From DASTPP01 sp035762175 (GTDB taxonomy: Bacteria > Myxococcota_A > Polyangia > Polyangiales > Polyangiaceae): 13,850 nucleotides of DNA. Each line of letters begins with the position of its first letter. Position 1 is the first letter of the stretch. The position numbers and the translations under genes were made by a program. Of this stretch, positions 6,217 to 13,850 are shown in pieces. Below the pieces are notes generated by a model. That model worked only from the letters and a program-made list of their open reading frames with translations, did no database searches and had not been told where the DNA came from. The DNA is taken from positions 1 through 13,850 of the forward strand of contig DASTPP010000296.1 of assembly GCA_035762175.1 (NCBI GenBank). Reading direction: 5' to 3'.

Positions 6217-7512
6217 ATGGACCTGAGCGCGCTGCGCGAGCGGCTCGCCGCGGTGCCGACGGTGGCGACGCGGGGGCGGGTGCGGTCGGTGGTGGGGCTC
6301 TCGCTGCGGGCCGTGCTGCCGGCGGCGCGCGTCGGCGACGTGGTGCTGGTGCGGCGCCCCGGGGGGCCCTTGCCGGGCGAGGTGGTGGGCTTCGAGGGCG
6401 ACGAGGCGGTGGTGATGCCGCTCGGCGAGCTCGTGGGGGTGGGGCCCGACGACGAGGTCGAGGCGACCGGGAGGCGGCTGAGCGTGGCGGCGGGCGAGGG
6501 GCTGCTCGGGCGCGTCCTCGACGGGCTCGGCCGGCCCATCGACGGGGGGCCCGAGCCGGACGGGGTCGAGGTGCCGGTCGACCGGGCGCCGCCGCCCGCG
6601 CTCTCGCGCCGGCCGGTGGCCAAGCCGCTCGCGACGGGGGTGCGGGCGCTCGACGCGCTGCTGACCCTGGGCGAGGGGCAGCGCGTGGGGCTCTTCGCCG
6701 GCAGCGGCGTCGGCAAGTCGACGCTGCTCGGCGCGATCGCGCGCGGCACCTCGGCCGACGTCGTGGTGGTGGCGCTGGTCGGCGAGCGCGGGCGCGAGGT
6801 GGGCGAGTTCCTCGAGCACGCGCTGGGCGAGCGGGGCCGCGGCCGGAGCGTGGTCGTCGTGGCGACGAGCGACGCGCCGGCGCTCGAGCGGCTGCGGGCG
6901 GCGCAGACGGCGACGGCCGTCGCCGAGCACTTCCGCGACGAGGGCCGGAGCGTGCTCCTGCTCGTCGACTCGGTGACGCGCTTCGCGCGGGCGCAGCGCG
7001 AGGTGGGGCTCGCGGCGGGCGAGCCGCCGGCGCGGCGGGGCTACCCGCCGAGCGTGTTCGCGACGCTGCCCCGGCTGCTCGAGCGCGCGGGGCAGGGGGC
7101 GCGGGGCGCGATCACGGCGATCTACACGGTGCTGGTCGAGGGCGGCGACCTGGAAGAGCCCATCGCCGACGAGGTGCGGGGCGTGCTCGACGGGCACGTG
7201 GTGCTCGACCGCGCGGTCGCGGCGCGGGGGCGCTACCCGGCGATCGACGTGACCGCGTCGCTCTCGCGCGTGATGGACCAGGTGGTCTCGCGCGAGCAGC
7301 GCGAGGCGGCGCGGCGGGTGCGCGCGCTGCTCGGCGCCTACGAGTCGAAGCGCGACCTCATCGCCCTCGGCGCCTACGCCAAGGGCTCGGACCCGGCGGT
7401 CGACCGCGCGATCGCAAAGCTGCCGGCGCTCGAGGCCTTCTTGTCGCAGCCGCCCGAGGAGGCGAGCTCGTTCGAGGAGGCGGCGGGCAAGCTCTTGGCG
7501 CTCGCGCGCTGA
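6217..7512 (+). CDS. FliI/YscN-type export ATPase
   Basis: The product has 431 residues, slightly shorter than typical FliI or YscN (about 440-457). An N-terminal beta-barrel (about 18-90) leads to GEGLLGRVLDGLGRPID and the RecA-like core. Walker A is AGSGVGKST (161-169, Lys167), the catalytic-glutamate motif is VGERGREVGEF (Glu190), and Walker B is SVLLLVDSVTRFARAQREVG (Asp251). GEPPARRGYPPSVFATLPRL and TAIYTVLVEGGDLEEPIADE are diagnostic of the flagellar/type III export class rather than F1 beta subunits. The C-terminal region supplies the SRVMDQV segment with the likely arginine finger (Arg351). It hydrolyses ATP to unfold and feed export substrates to a type III apparatus. No other export, stalk or rod gene is in the window. 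The start ATG follows a G-rich ribosome binding site. Confidence 0.93.
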   Translation: MDLSALRERLAAVPTVATRGRVRSVVGLSLRAVLPAARVGDVVLVRRPGGPLPGEVVGFEGDEAVVMPLGELVGVGPDDEVEATGRRLSVAAGEGLLGRVLDGLGRPIDGGPEPDGVEVPVDRAPPPALSRRPVAKPLATGVRALDALLTLGEGQRVGLFAGSGVGKSTLLGAIARGTSADVVVVALVGERGREVGEFLEHALGERGRGRSVVVVATSDAPALERLRAAQTATAVAEHFRDEGRSVLLLVDSVTRFARAQREVGLAAGEPPARRGYPPSVFATLPRLLERAGQGARGAITAIYTVLVEGGDLEEPIADEVRGVLDGHVVLDRAVAARGRYPAIDVTASLSRVMDQVVSREQREAARRVRALLGAYESKRDLIALGAYAKGSDPAVDRAIAKLPALEAFLSQPPEEASSFEEAAGKLLALAR

Positions 7513-7533
7513 CGCGCCGGCGCCGCCCTGGGG

Positions 7534-7636
7534 CGGTTCTCGGGGGGGTTGCGCTCGCCTTGCGACACCCCGAGCTCGCCCTCCGGGCTCGAACGGCGGG
7601 GCCCCGCCTTCCGGCAGGCGCCCCCCCCGAGAGCCG
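7534..7636 (+). repeat. Structured palindromic intergenic element, copy 3 (between convergent stops)
   Basis: Outer arms 7534-7548 and 7622-7636 pair at 14 of 15 positions, and the remaining position would be a G-U pair. The core contains CACCCCGAGCTCGCC at 7566-7580, an inner hairpin GCCC 7578-7581 with GGGC 7585-7588 around TCC, and a middle stem CCCCG 7568-7572 with CGGGG 7597-7601. It lies 22 bp after the ATPase stop and ends 3 bp before the stop of the convergent lipoprotein gene, consistent with a bidirectional transcript end. Its arm sequence is unrelated to that of the other copies. Confidence 0.75.
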
Positions 7637-7638
7637 CT

Positions 7639-8217
7639 CTAACGCTGGCACCAGTGCTGGCCCTCTTCGGCCGCGACGGGGACGTCGTTGAAGAGCTGCC
7701 GGCGGCAGACGAAGCCCTGGGGGCAGGTGCGCGAGCCGGTGCCGGGCGCGTCGCAGGGCACCGAGCAAAAGCCGGGGAAGAGGACCACGCCGGCGGCCGT
7801 GTCGGAGCCGCCCGGGTCGAAGCAGAGCAGGCCATCGAGGCAGGTCGAGTTGTCGCAGCTCGTGAGGCCGCCGCAGTCGCAGGGGGCGCCGAGGAAGCCC
7901 TCGACGGCGGCGTCGGAGCCGACGCAGTCGGCGACGAGCGAGTCGCCGTCGGCGCGGCAGGTCTCGGCGCGGGCGGCGAGGCAATCGAGCTGGGGGCCGC
8001 TCAGCCCGGCGCCGCAGAGCGCGTCGCAGGGCACGTTGATGAGGGTGCACTTCGCGGCGGCGCCGCGGCAGCGTTCGATGCAGCCGGGCACGAGGACGTC
8101 GTTGCCGGAGCCGGGCGGCAGGGGGGCGTCGAAGATGCCGCGCGTGTCGGGGGCCGAGCACGCGGCTGCCAGGGAGGTGAGGGCCCCGAAGAGCGCGGTA
8201 CGGCGGAAGAGAAGCAT
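7639..8217 (-). CDS. Cysteine-rich putative lipoprotein
   Basis: The product has 192 residues: an FRR-containing N-terminus, a hydrophobic segment and a lipobox SLAAAC with Cys20. The mature part contains 18 further cysteines in spacings such as CxxxC, PCDALC, PCDCGG and CSVPC, so it is probably an extracytoplasmic disulphide-knotted protein. The C-terminal half (GLLCFDPGG, then FPGFCSVPCDAPGTGSRTCPQGFVC) resembles the short Cys-Pro modules common in secreted myxobacterial proteins. I recognise no enzyme. The neighbouring kinase gene is in the same orientation upstream. The partial gene at the right edge of the window is also cysteine-containing, but no relationship can be shown. Confidence 0.8.
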   Translation of the reverse strand: MLLFRRTALFGALTSLAAACSAPDTRGIFDAPLPPGSGNDVLVPGCIERCRGAAAKCTLINVPCDALCGAGLSGPQLDCLAARAETCRADGDSLVADCVGSDAAVEGFLGAPCDCGGLTSCDNSTCLDGLLCFDPGGSDTAAGVVLFPGFCSVPCDAPGTGSRTCPQGFVCRRQLFNDVPVAAEEGQHWCQR

Positions 8218-8260
8218 AGGTGATTGAGGGTAAACCCCCGACCGCGTGGGGTCAACGGCG

Positions 8261-8302
8261 GCGCGCCCTTACGCGCACCCCGACAGCGGGCCGCGGGCGC
8301 GC
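8261..8302 (+). repeat. Possible shortened relic of the palindromic element
   Basis: GCGCGCCC at 8261-8268 and GGGCGCGC at 8295-8302 form short inverted arms around CACCCCGACAGCGGG (8276-8290). This equals the family core with the inner hairpin segment removed (CACCCCGA joined directly to CAGCGGG). It lies between the lipoprotein start and the downstream end of the kinase gene. The match is short and chance resemblance in G+C-rich DNA is possible. Confidence 0.4.
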
Positions 8303-8344
8303 GATTTGTGAGGGTGTTTCTGCTGTTTGCGCCCGCGCGGGCGT

Positions 8345-8382
8345 GAAAGTTTCGACCGCGCCGGGCGCCGGCGGGGAAAGTT

Positions 8383-8387
<5 letters not shown>
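8345..8387 (-). promoter_or_regulatory. Paired 12-bp direct repeats upstream of the lipoprotein gene
   Basis: GAAAGTTTC(G/A)AC occurs at 8345-8356 and 8376-8387, 31 bp apart start to start. On the minus strand these read GT(T/C)GAAACTTTC, which resembles -35 elements of some ECF sigma factors, pointing towards the lipoprotein start at 8217. The second copy overlaps the kinase stop codon. No convincing -10 partner is visible, so promoter or operator function is a guess. Confidence 0.25.
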
Positions 8388-10515
<2,128 letters not shown>

Positions 10516-10545
10516 CGCCGCGCCTCAAAGAATGCCACAGACCCG

Positions 10546-10560
10546 GGCCCTTTAGGGGCC
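10546..10560 (-). terminator. Short hairpin between the two kinase genes
   Basis: GGCCC 10546-10550 pairs with GGGCC 10556-10560 around a 5-base loop. It has no U-tract and a stem of only five pairs. It could attenuate read-through from the upstream kinase to the downstream one, but is too short to be called a terminator with any assurance. Confidence 0.2.
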
Positions 10561-10605
10561 GATCTCACGCCCCCTCATCACCCCTACGGCAAGGGGGACG
10601 CCCTT

Positions 10606-12258
10606 TCAAGACGCCTGCAAAACGACGACGTCGGGGTAGTCGTCGAAGGCGAGCGCGAGCGCGACGCGCGAGCCCTGCCAGGGCAGCGTCAGGGGCGGCT
10701 CGTCGGGCAGCGAAAACGTCATGCTCGCGGCGCGATCGCCCTGCCCCCAGGCCCAACGGCATTGCGCCAAGAGCTCGCGCGCCATCGAGAGAAACTGCGC
10801 CTGCCCGTCGCCGTCGGCGAAGACCGCGGCGCTCGCGTGTTGCGAGCCGGGCAGCCGGACGAAGCAGTTCAGGCCCTTCAGGTGCAGGCGCGCCGGGCGC
10901 GCCCGGACGACCAGCAGCGTCGCGCGAAAGCGCAAAGGCTCGCGCCCCTCGCCCTCGAGGGTGAGGTCCCAGCGCTCGCGCGGCGGGGCGAGCCGGGCGG
11001 TGCGGCCCCCGGGCAGGCCGAGCTCGCGGAAGGACAGCGGCGAGACCTTGCCCTCGTCCGACTCGAGCGTGAGCGAAAAGGGCGGGCGGCCGCCCGGCCG
11101 CGACGCGGGCCCCTCGCGCCCGGTCGCGCTCGACAAGGGCACGCGCGGGGTCGGGGGCAAGGGCGGCGGCACCAGGACCGCCGGCGCCGGGGGCAGGGGC
11201 GGCGGCTGCGCCGCGCGCGGGCTCGGGGGCGGGGGGTTCGGCGCGCCGCCCCCGGGCCCGGGGCCGGGCGCCAGGCCCGTGGCGGCCCCGCCCCCGCCCA
11301 AGGCCGGCTGCGAGGGCGCGGCGAAGCGGCGCGCCGGCCCCGGCGCCGGGGCGCCGAGGGCGCGCCCGACGCGCAGGGCGAACTCGGTCGCCGACGCGAG
11401 GCGCGTCGTCGGCTCGGGGCCGAGCGCCTCGAGCAAGGCCGCCCGCAGCCCCGGGTCGAGCGCGCAGCGCTCGAAGTACGCTTCGACCGACGAGGTGCCC
11501 CGCACCCGTTCGAGGAACGTGCTGAGCACGTTCTCGACGTAAAAGGGCGTCGAGCCGGTCAGCATGAAGAGCGTCAAGAGCGCGAGCGCGTAGACGTCGG
11601 TCGCGGGGCCGACCGGCTTGCTCACGAGCTGCTCGGGCGCGGCCCAGTGCGGCGAATAGACCAGGCCCGTGAGCGTGATGGCCTCGCTGCTGTCGGGCGG
11701 GCCGAGCGCGGCGCTGCTCGAGGCGATGCCGAAGTCGGCCAGCTTCGGCACCAGCGACGAGCCGGCGCGGGCGAAGAGAATGTTCGAGGGCTTGATGTCG
11801 CGGTGCACCAGCCCGTAGCCGTGCGCCTCGACCACGGCCGAGGCGATGGGGCCCAGGATGTCGAGCGCCTCGCCGGGCGCGAGCGCGCCGTGCGCCCGCA
11901 CGTACTGCTCGAGGTTGCCGCCGTCGAGGTATTCGGTCACCTGAAAGGGCCGCCCCTCGTGCTCGAGCACCCCGACGTCGTAAATGCGCAGCGTGTTCGG
12001 GTGCTGCAGCCGCGAGAGCGCGAAGGCCTCGCGCCGGAAGAGCGAAAAGACCGTCCGGTCGACGCCCGCCCCCGACCCCTCGAGCCCCGCCCCGAGCGGC
12101 CCGCGGTAGACCTTGACGCACACCACCCGGTCGAGCCGCTCGTCGCGCGCGCGGTAAATCGTCGACGAGCCCCCCCGCGCGACCTGGGCCTCGATGGCGT
12201 AGCGTCCGAGCAACTGGGTGCCCTGCGGCAGCACGTTGTCGAACAAGAAATGACTCAT
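10606..12258 (-). CDS. Ser/Thr protein kinase with C-terminal domain of unknown function
   Basis: The product has 550 residues. The kinase domain occupies about 18-300: ARGGSSTIY glycine loop (27-35), VCVKV with Lys49, alpha-C Glu77, HRDIKPSN (152-159), DFG (175-177), APEQ (207-210) and TDVYAL (Asp221), so all catalytic residues are present. A proline-rich linker (about 303-395) leads to a 150-residue C-terminal region with alternating hydrophobic strands (FRATLLVVRARPARLHL, NCFVRLPGS, VALALAFDDYPDVVVLQAS). That region may be a beta-rich sensory or ligand-binding domain; I cannot name it. No membrane helix is visible, so the enzyme should be cytoplasmic. Its start overlaps the stop of the upstream RsbT-like reading frame (ATGA), implying translational coupling. 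Confidence 0.93.
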   Translation of the reverse strand: MSHFLFDNVLPQGTQLLGRYAIEAQVARGGSSTIYRARDERLDRVVCVKVYRGPLGAGLEGSGAGVDRTVFSLFRREAFALSRLQHPNTLRIYDVGVLEHEGRPFQVTEYLDGGNLEQYVRAHGALAPGEALDILGPIASAVVEAHGYGLVHRDIKPSNILFARAGSSLVPKLADFGIASSSAALGPPDSSEAITLTGLVYSPHWAAPEQLVSKPVGPATDVYALALLTLFMLTGSTPFYVENVLSTFLERVRGTSSVEAYFERCALDPGLRAALLEALGPEPTTRLASATEFALRVGRALGAPAPGPARRFAAPSQPALGGGGAATGLAPGPGPGGGAPNPPPPSPRAAQPPPLPPAPAVLVPPPLPPTPRVPLSSATGREGPASRPGGRPPFSLTLESDEGKVSPLSFRELGLPGGRTARLAPPRERWDLTLEGEGREPLRFRATLLVVRARPARLHLKGLNCFVRLPGSQHASAAVFADGDGQAQFLSMARELLAQCRWAWGQGDRAASMTFSLPDEPPLTLPWQGSRVALALAFDDYPDVVVLQAS

Positions 12259-13389
12259 GCCCGGGGGCCCGTAGGGGGGTCGACGCCATCACTATCGTAC
12301 GCAATCGCGCCCGCCGGCGCGAGATCGTAGGGCTCGCGGTTTTTTTTCGGGCCCGCAGCCCCGCCAGCCCCGCACCGCCGCGCCCCCGACGCCACGCTCG
12401 AGCCCGCGCTCGACCACACCACGTCGCCCCCGCCGCCGGGAGGCCGCCCGAGCCCGACGCCGAGCCGGCGCGCACGCTGCAGCGCGCCAACGCGACCGCC
12501 GGACGCTCGAAAACCAAACATCGAACTCGACCTGGGTGCGGCCACCATCGCCCCGCACGTCGAAGCGGTCGGCAACGGGCCGGATGATCGGCAAGGCGCC
12601 GTCGAGCGCGCCGGCGGGCACCGGCCGCGGCGCCGGCGAAAGCCCCGCCGACGAGGGGCGGGGCGCCGGCGAAGACCCCGCCGACGAGAGGCGGGGCGTC
12701 GGCAGAGGCCCGGCCGACGAGGCGCGGGCGGTCACCAAGGGCCCCGCGGACGAAGGGCGCGGCACCGGCAGGGGCCTGGCCGACGAAGGGCACGGCGCCG
12801 GCAGGGGCCCCGCGGACGAAGGGCACGGCGCCGGCAGGGGCCCGGCCGACGAAGGACGCGGCGCCGGCGCGGCCCCGACGCTCGGCGGCCGGGGCGACAG
12901 GGGGGCGGACGCTGGACGGCCGCCTCGCGCTCGACGGCGCGCACCCGCACCCCGCGCGGCGCGTCGGGCAACGGAATGACCCTCGTTCTGGCCGGACAAG
13001 AAGCGGTCGACGAGGCGGCCAGCGAGCGCAACGACCCCGGAGGCGACCTTCCAGGTCGACGAGGGGCGGGCGCCCAGCCGCTCGCAAAGGCCCCAGGCGA
13101 GCGCGCGCGCCCGCTCGACGTCGGCCTCCCCCTTATCTCGAGCGCCAGAGGCCCGGGCGCCTCGGGCGCCTCAGGCGCGAATGCGGCGAGCTCGGCCCGG
13201 AGCGCCGCGCGCCGCTCTTCGGCGACGAAGAGGTCGATGCCCCGGTCGAGCGCGAGCAGCGTACGCTCGAGGTTGGCCGCGCTACGATCGCGCACGCCCG
13301 GGCGCAAGCGCCACAGCCAGGAGCACCTCGCCGGGGATGGGCGAGACGTAGTTGGAAAGAATCGACCGAATACGGCCGATCGGGTTCAT
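12255..13389 (-). pseudogene. Frameshifted gene resembling an RsbT/RsbW-type anti-sigma ATPase
   Basis: Coding-like sequence runs from ATG 13389 to TGA 12255 but only by changing frame at about 13306 (TT), 13128-13132 (five G), 12980-12982 (GGG), 12900-12905 (six C) and 12510-12513 (four T), all on the minus strand. Pieces in order are: MNPIGRIRSILSNYV; SAANLERTLLALDRGIDLF; EADVERARALAWGLCERLG; IPLPDAPRGVRVRAVERE; a Pro/Ala/Ser repeat; LPIIRPVADRFDVRG with GGRTQVEFDVWF; and KKNREPYDLAPAGAIAYDSD. The third and sixth pieces resemble the first helix and the C-terminal strands of RsbT/RsbW GHKL ATPases (compare GLPGVKRLMDEF and GTEIQAIKW in RsbT); the ATP-binding centre is missing or replaced by the repeat. 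The final frame overlaps the kinase start. It is either a decaying gene or a cluster of sequencing errors. Confidence 0.6.
12614..12877 (-). repeat. 33-bp tandem repeat array (seven units plus one diverged)
   Basis: Seven adjacent 33-bp units begin at 12647, 12680, 12713, 12746, 12779, 12812 and 12845, with a more diverged unit at 12614-12646. In the minus-strand frame that continues into the downstream conserved piece, each unit encodes 11 residues close to SSAGPLPAPRP, a flexible Pro/Ala/Ser linker. Several of the positions that vary between units fall at third codon positions of this frame, which supports it as the translated one. The array lies where an RsbT-type ATPase would carry its ATP-binding loop. 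Confidence 0.85.
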
Positions 13390-13706
13390 CGCGTTACCAA
13401 GGGCCCCCCATCGCCCCCGCACGGACGCAAAGCGCCCGCCGCCGCTCGGGCGGCATGTCAAAGGAGGCAGTAATTCTATCACAAGAATGTAATAATTGTT
13501 AGAAAAATCAAGTTACCCTGGTTTTTTCGATTCGGGGCCGAGCCCGGCGGGTAGCGAGCCCAACCACGAAGGGGCTGGCCACGGCCGGCTCTCTCTCATA
13601 CGAGCGGCGGGTGACCTTGCACGCCCTGCGGGCACCCTGAACGCGCCTCCGGCTCTGACAGCAGGGCACCCGCCCTCCGGGCGTGCAAGGTCACCCGCCG
13701 CTCGTA
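13390..13706. other. Intergenic region between the kinase operon and the right-edge gene
   Basis: I see no gene here. It contains the G+C-rich leader (13390-13465), the AT-rich promoter-like island (13468-13512), a GTTTTTT run at 13521-13527 without a preceding stem, and repeat copy 4 (13598-13707). An AAGGAGG sequence on the plus strand at 13461-13467 is not followed by a usable start codon. Confidence 0.5.
13468..13512 (-). promoter_or_regulatory. AT-rich island with candidate extended -10 promoter
   Basis: Only 11 of 45 bases here are G or C, in a window that is otherwise overwhelmingly G+C. On the minus strand, TGATAGAAT (13473-13481) matches an extended -10 element (TG, one base, TANNNT), placing a start of transcription near 13465, about 75 bp upstream of the ATG at 13389. 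TTGATT (13506-13511) resembles a -35 box but is too far away (27 bp). ATTCT-N6-AGAAT (13473-13488) is a small palindrome that overlaps the -10 and may be an operator. It would drive the broken gene and both kinases. Confidence 0.4.
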
Positions 13707-13707
13707 T
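13598..13707 (+). repeat. Structured palindromic intergenic element, copy 4 (perfect 29-bp arms)
   Basis: Arms 13598-13626 and 13679-13707 are perfectly complementary over 29 bp. Inside, after a 3 x 3 internal loop, GGGC 13630-13633 can pair with GCCC 13672-13675, CCCTG 13635-13639 with CAGGG 13662-13666, and GCC 13645-13647 with GGC 13651-13653 around TCC. The core segments CACCCTGAACGCGCC and GGCTCTGACAGC match the other copies. The right arm's outer base is the last base of the stop codon of the partial gene ending at 13707, so the structure would form immediately at that transcript's 3' end. Confidence 0.85.
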
Positions 13708-13850
13708 CAGAGCGGCGGCAGCGCGACGCGCTCGCAGGCCGGCGCGAGGCGGCAGACGCGGCTGCGGCCGCGCTTGCGGTCGTGGTGCGCGTCGCACTCG
13801 CTCTTCGTCTCGAAGCAGGTGGTGGTGGGGCCGCCGACGGCGAGCGCGTG
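13707..13850 (-). CDS. 3' end of a cysteine-containing protein (partial)
   Basis: Forty-seven codons run in from the right edge and end in TGA (13707-13709). The residues include PTTTCFETKSECDAHHDRKR, then SRVCRLAPACERVALPPL, with four cysteines. Spacing and composition suggest an extracytoplasmic disulphide-bonded protein like the lipoprotein at 7639-8217, but no domain can be named from so short a piece and the start is outside the window. Confidence 0.6.
   Translation of the reverse strand, partial: HALAVGGPTTTCFETKSECDAHHDRKRGRSRVCRLAPACERVALPPL

Noticed and set aside
12614..12877. CRISPR array
   Set aside because: The units are contiguous, 33 bp each, with no unique spacers, and encode a regular Pro/Ala/Ser linker.
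12536..12979. Plus-strand open frame of 147 codons with ADEGRGAGRGP-like repeats
   Set aside because: It is the antisense reading of the 33-bp array; open because the repeat length is a multiple of three. No conserved sequence outside the repeat and no convincing start.
10565..13087. Minus-strand 840-codon frame spanning the second kinase and the repeat array
   Set aside because: In the kinase region it is an Arg/Ala-rich shadow of the correct frame, and across 13087-12255 it shows none of the conserved RsbT-like pieces.
13461..13467. AAGGAGG on the plus strand as the ribosome binding site of a small gene
   Set aside because: The first ATG is 20 bp away and is followed at once by TAA; no open frame follows.
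13282..13482. Independent 66-codon minus-strand gene
   Set aside because: From ATG 13389 its sequence continues naturally into the next frame (SAANLERTLLALDRG) after one extra base, so it is better read as the start of the broken gene.
13521..13527. GTTTTTT run as an intrinsic terminator
   Set aside because: No stable stem precedes it on the plus strand and no plus-strand gene ends upstream of it.
13513..13797. Minus-strand 94-codon frame across repeat copy 4
   Set aside because: It runs through the palindrome with an Arg/Pro/Ala-rich translation; the other frame ending at 13707 has the protein-like cysteine pattern.

Overview
The window is very G+C-rich DNA (most codons end in G or C) with densely packed genes. 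It carries eukaryotic-type Ser/Thr protein kinases with long proline-rich regions, a two-FHA-domain protein, an ExbD/TolR protein and cysteine-rich lipoproteins. That mixture suggests Myxococcota, probably Polyangia; this is inference from gene content and composition, not a marker-gene assignment.

Layout, left to right. Positions 1-445 hold a structured palindromic repeat (copy 1 of a family) and no gene I can support. An ExbD/TolR-like gene (446-886, +) converges on a SprT-like/DUF2786 metalloprotease-like gene (1022-2110, -), with a large inverted repeat between them. Divergent from the latter, an HNH endonuclease gene (2257-2691, +) overlaps by ATGA a gene for a 509-residue FHA protein (2688-4217, +). 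Repeat copy 2 follows. Then come a tiny lipoprotein (4374-4655, -) and its upstream partner, an endonuclease/exonuclease/phosphatase (EEP) family protein (4652-5683, -). Dihydroneopterin aldolase (folB, 5682-6080, +) and a FliI/YscN-type ATPase (6217-7512, +) are divergent from these. Repeat copy 3 separates the ATPase from a convergent cysteine-rich lipoprotein (7639-8217, -). A Ser/Thr kinase with a DFN motif (8383-10515, -), a second kinase with a C-terminal domain of unknown function (10606-12258, -) and a broken gene resembling an RsbT/RsbW-type anti-sigma ATPase (12255-13389, -) form an apparent leftward operon, preceded by an AT-rich promoter-like island. Repeat copy 4 and the 3' end of a cysteine-containing gene (13707-13850, -) close the window.

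How the genes may work together. The right third looks like a phosphorylation signalling unit: a GHKL-type switch ATPase translationally coupled to one kinase, followed by a second kinase. The FHA protein on the left is the kind of phosphothreonine reader such kinases act through, but the two are 4 kb apart, so the link is only suggestive.

Two observations stand out. First, an intergenic element occurs four times plus one shortened relic. It has a partly conserved core, outer arms that differ in sequence between copies yet pair within each copy, and internal stems that covary. Three of the full copies sit just after stop codons. Second, the RsbT-like gene is readable only by changing frame at least five times, mostly at short homopolymer runs, and contains seven to eight 33-bp tandem repeats, while every neighbouring gene is intact.
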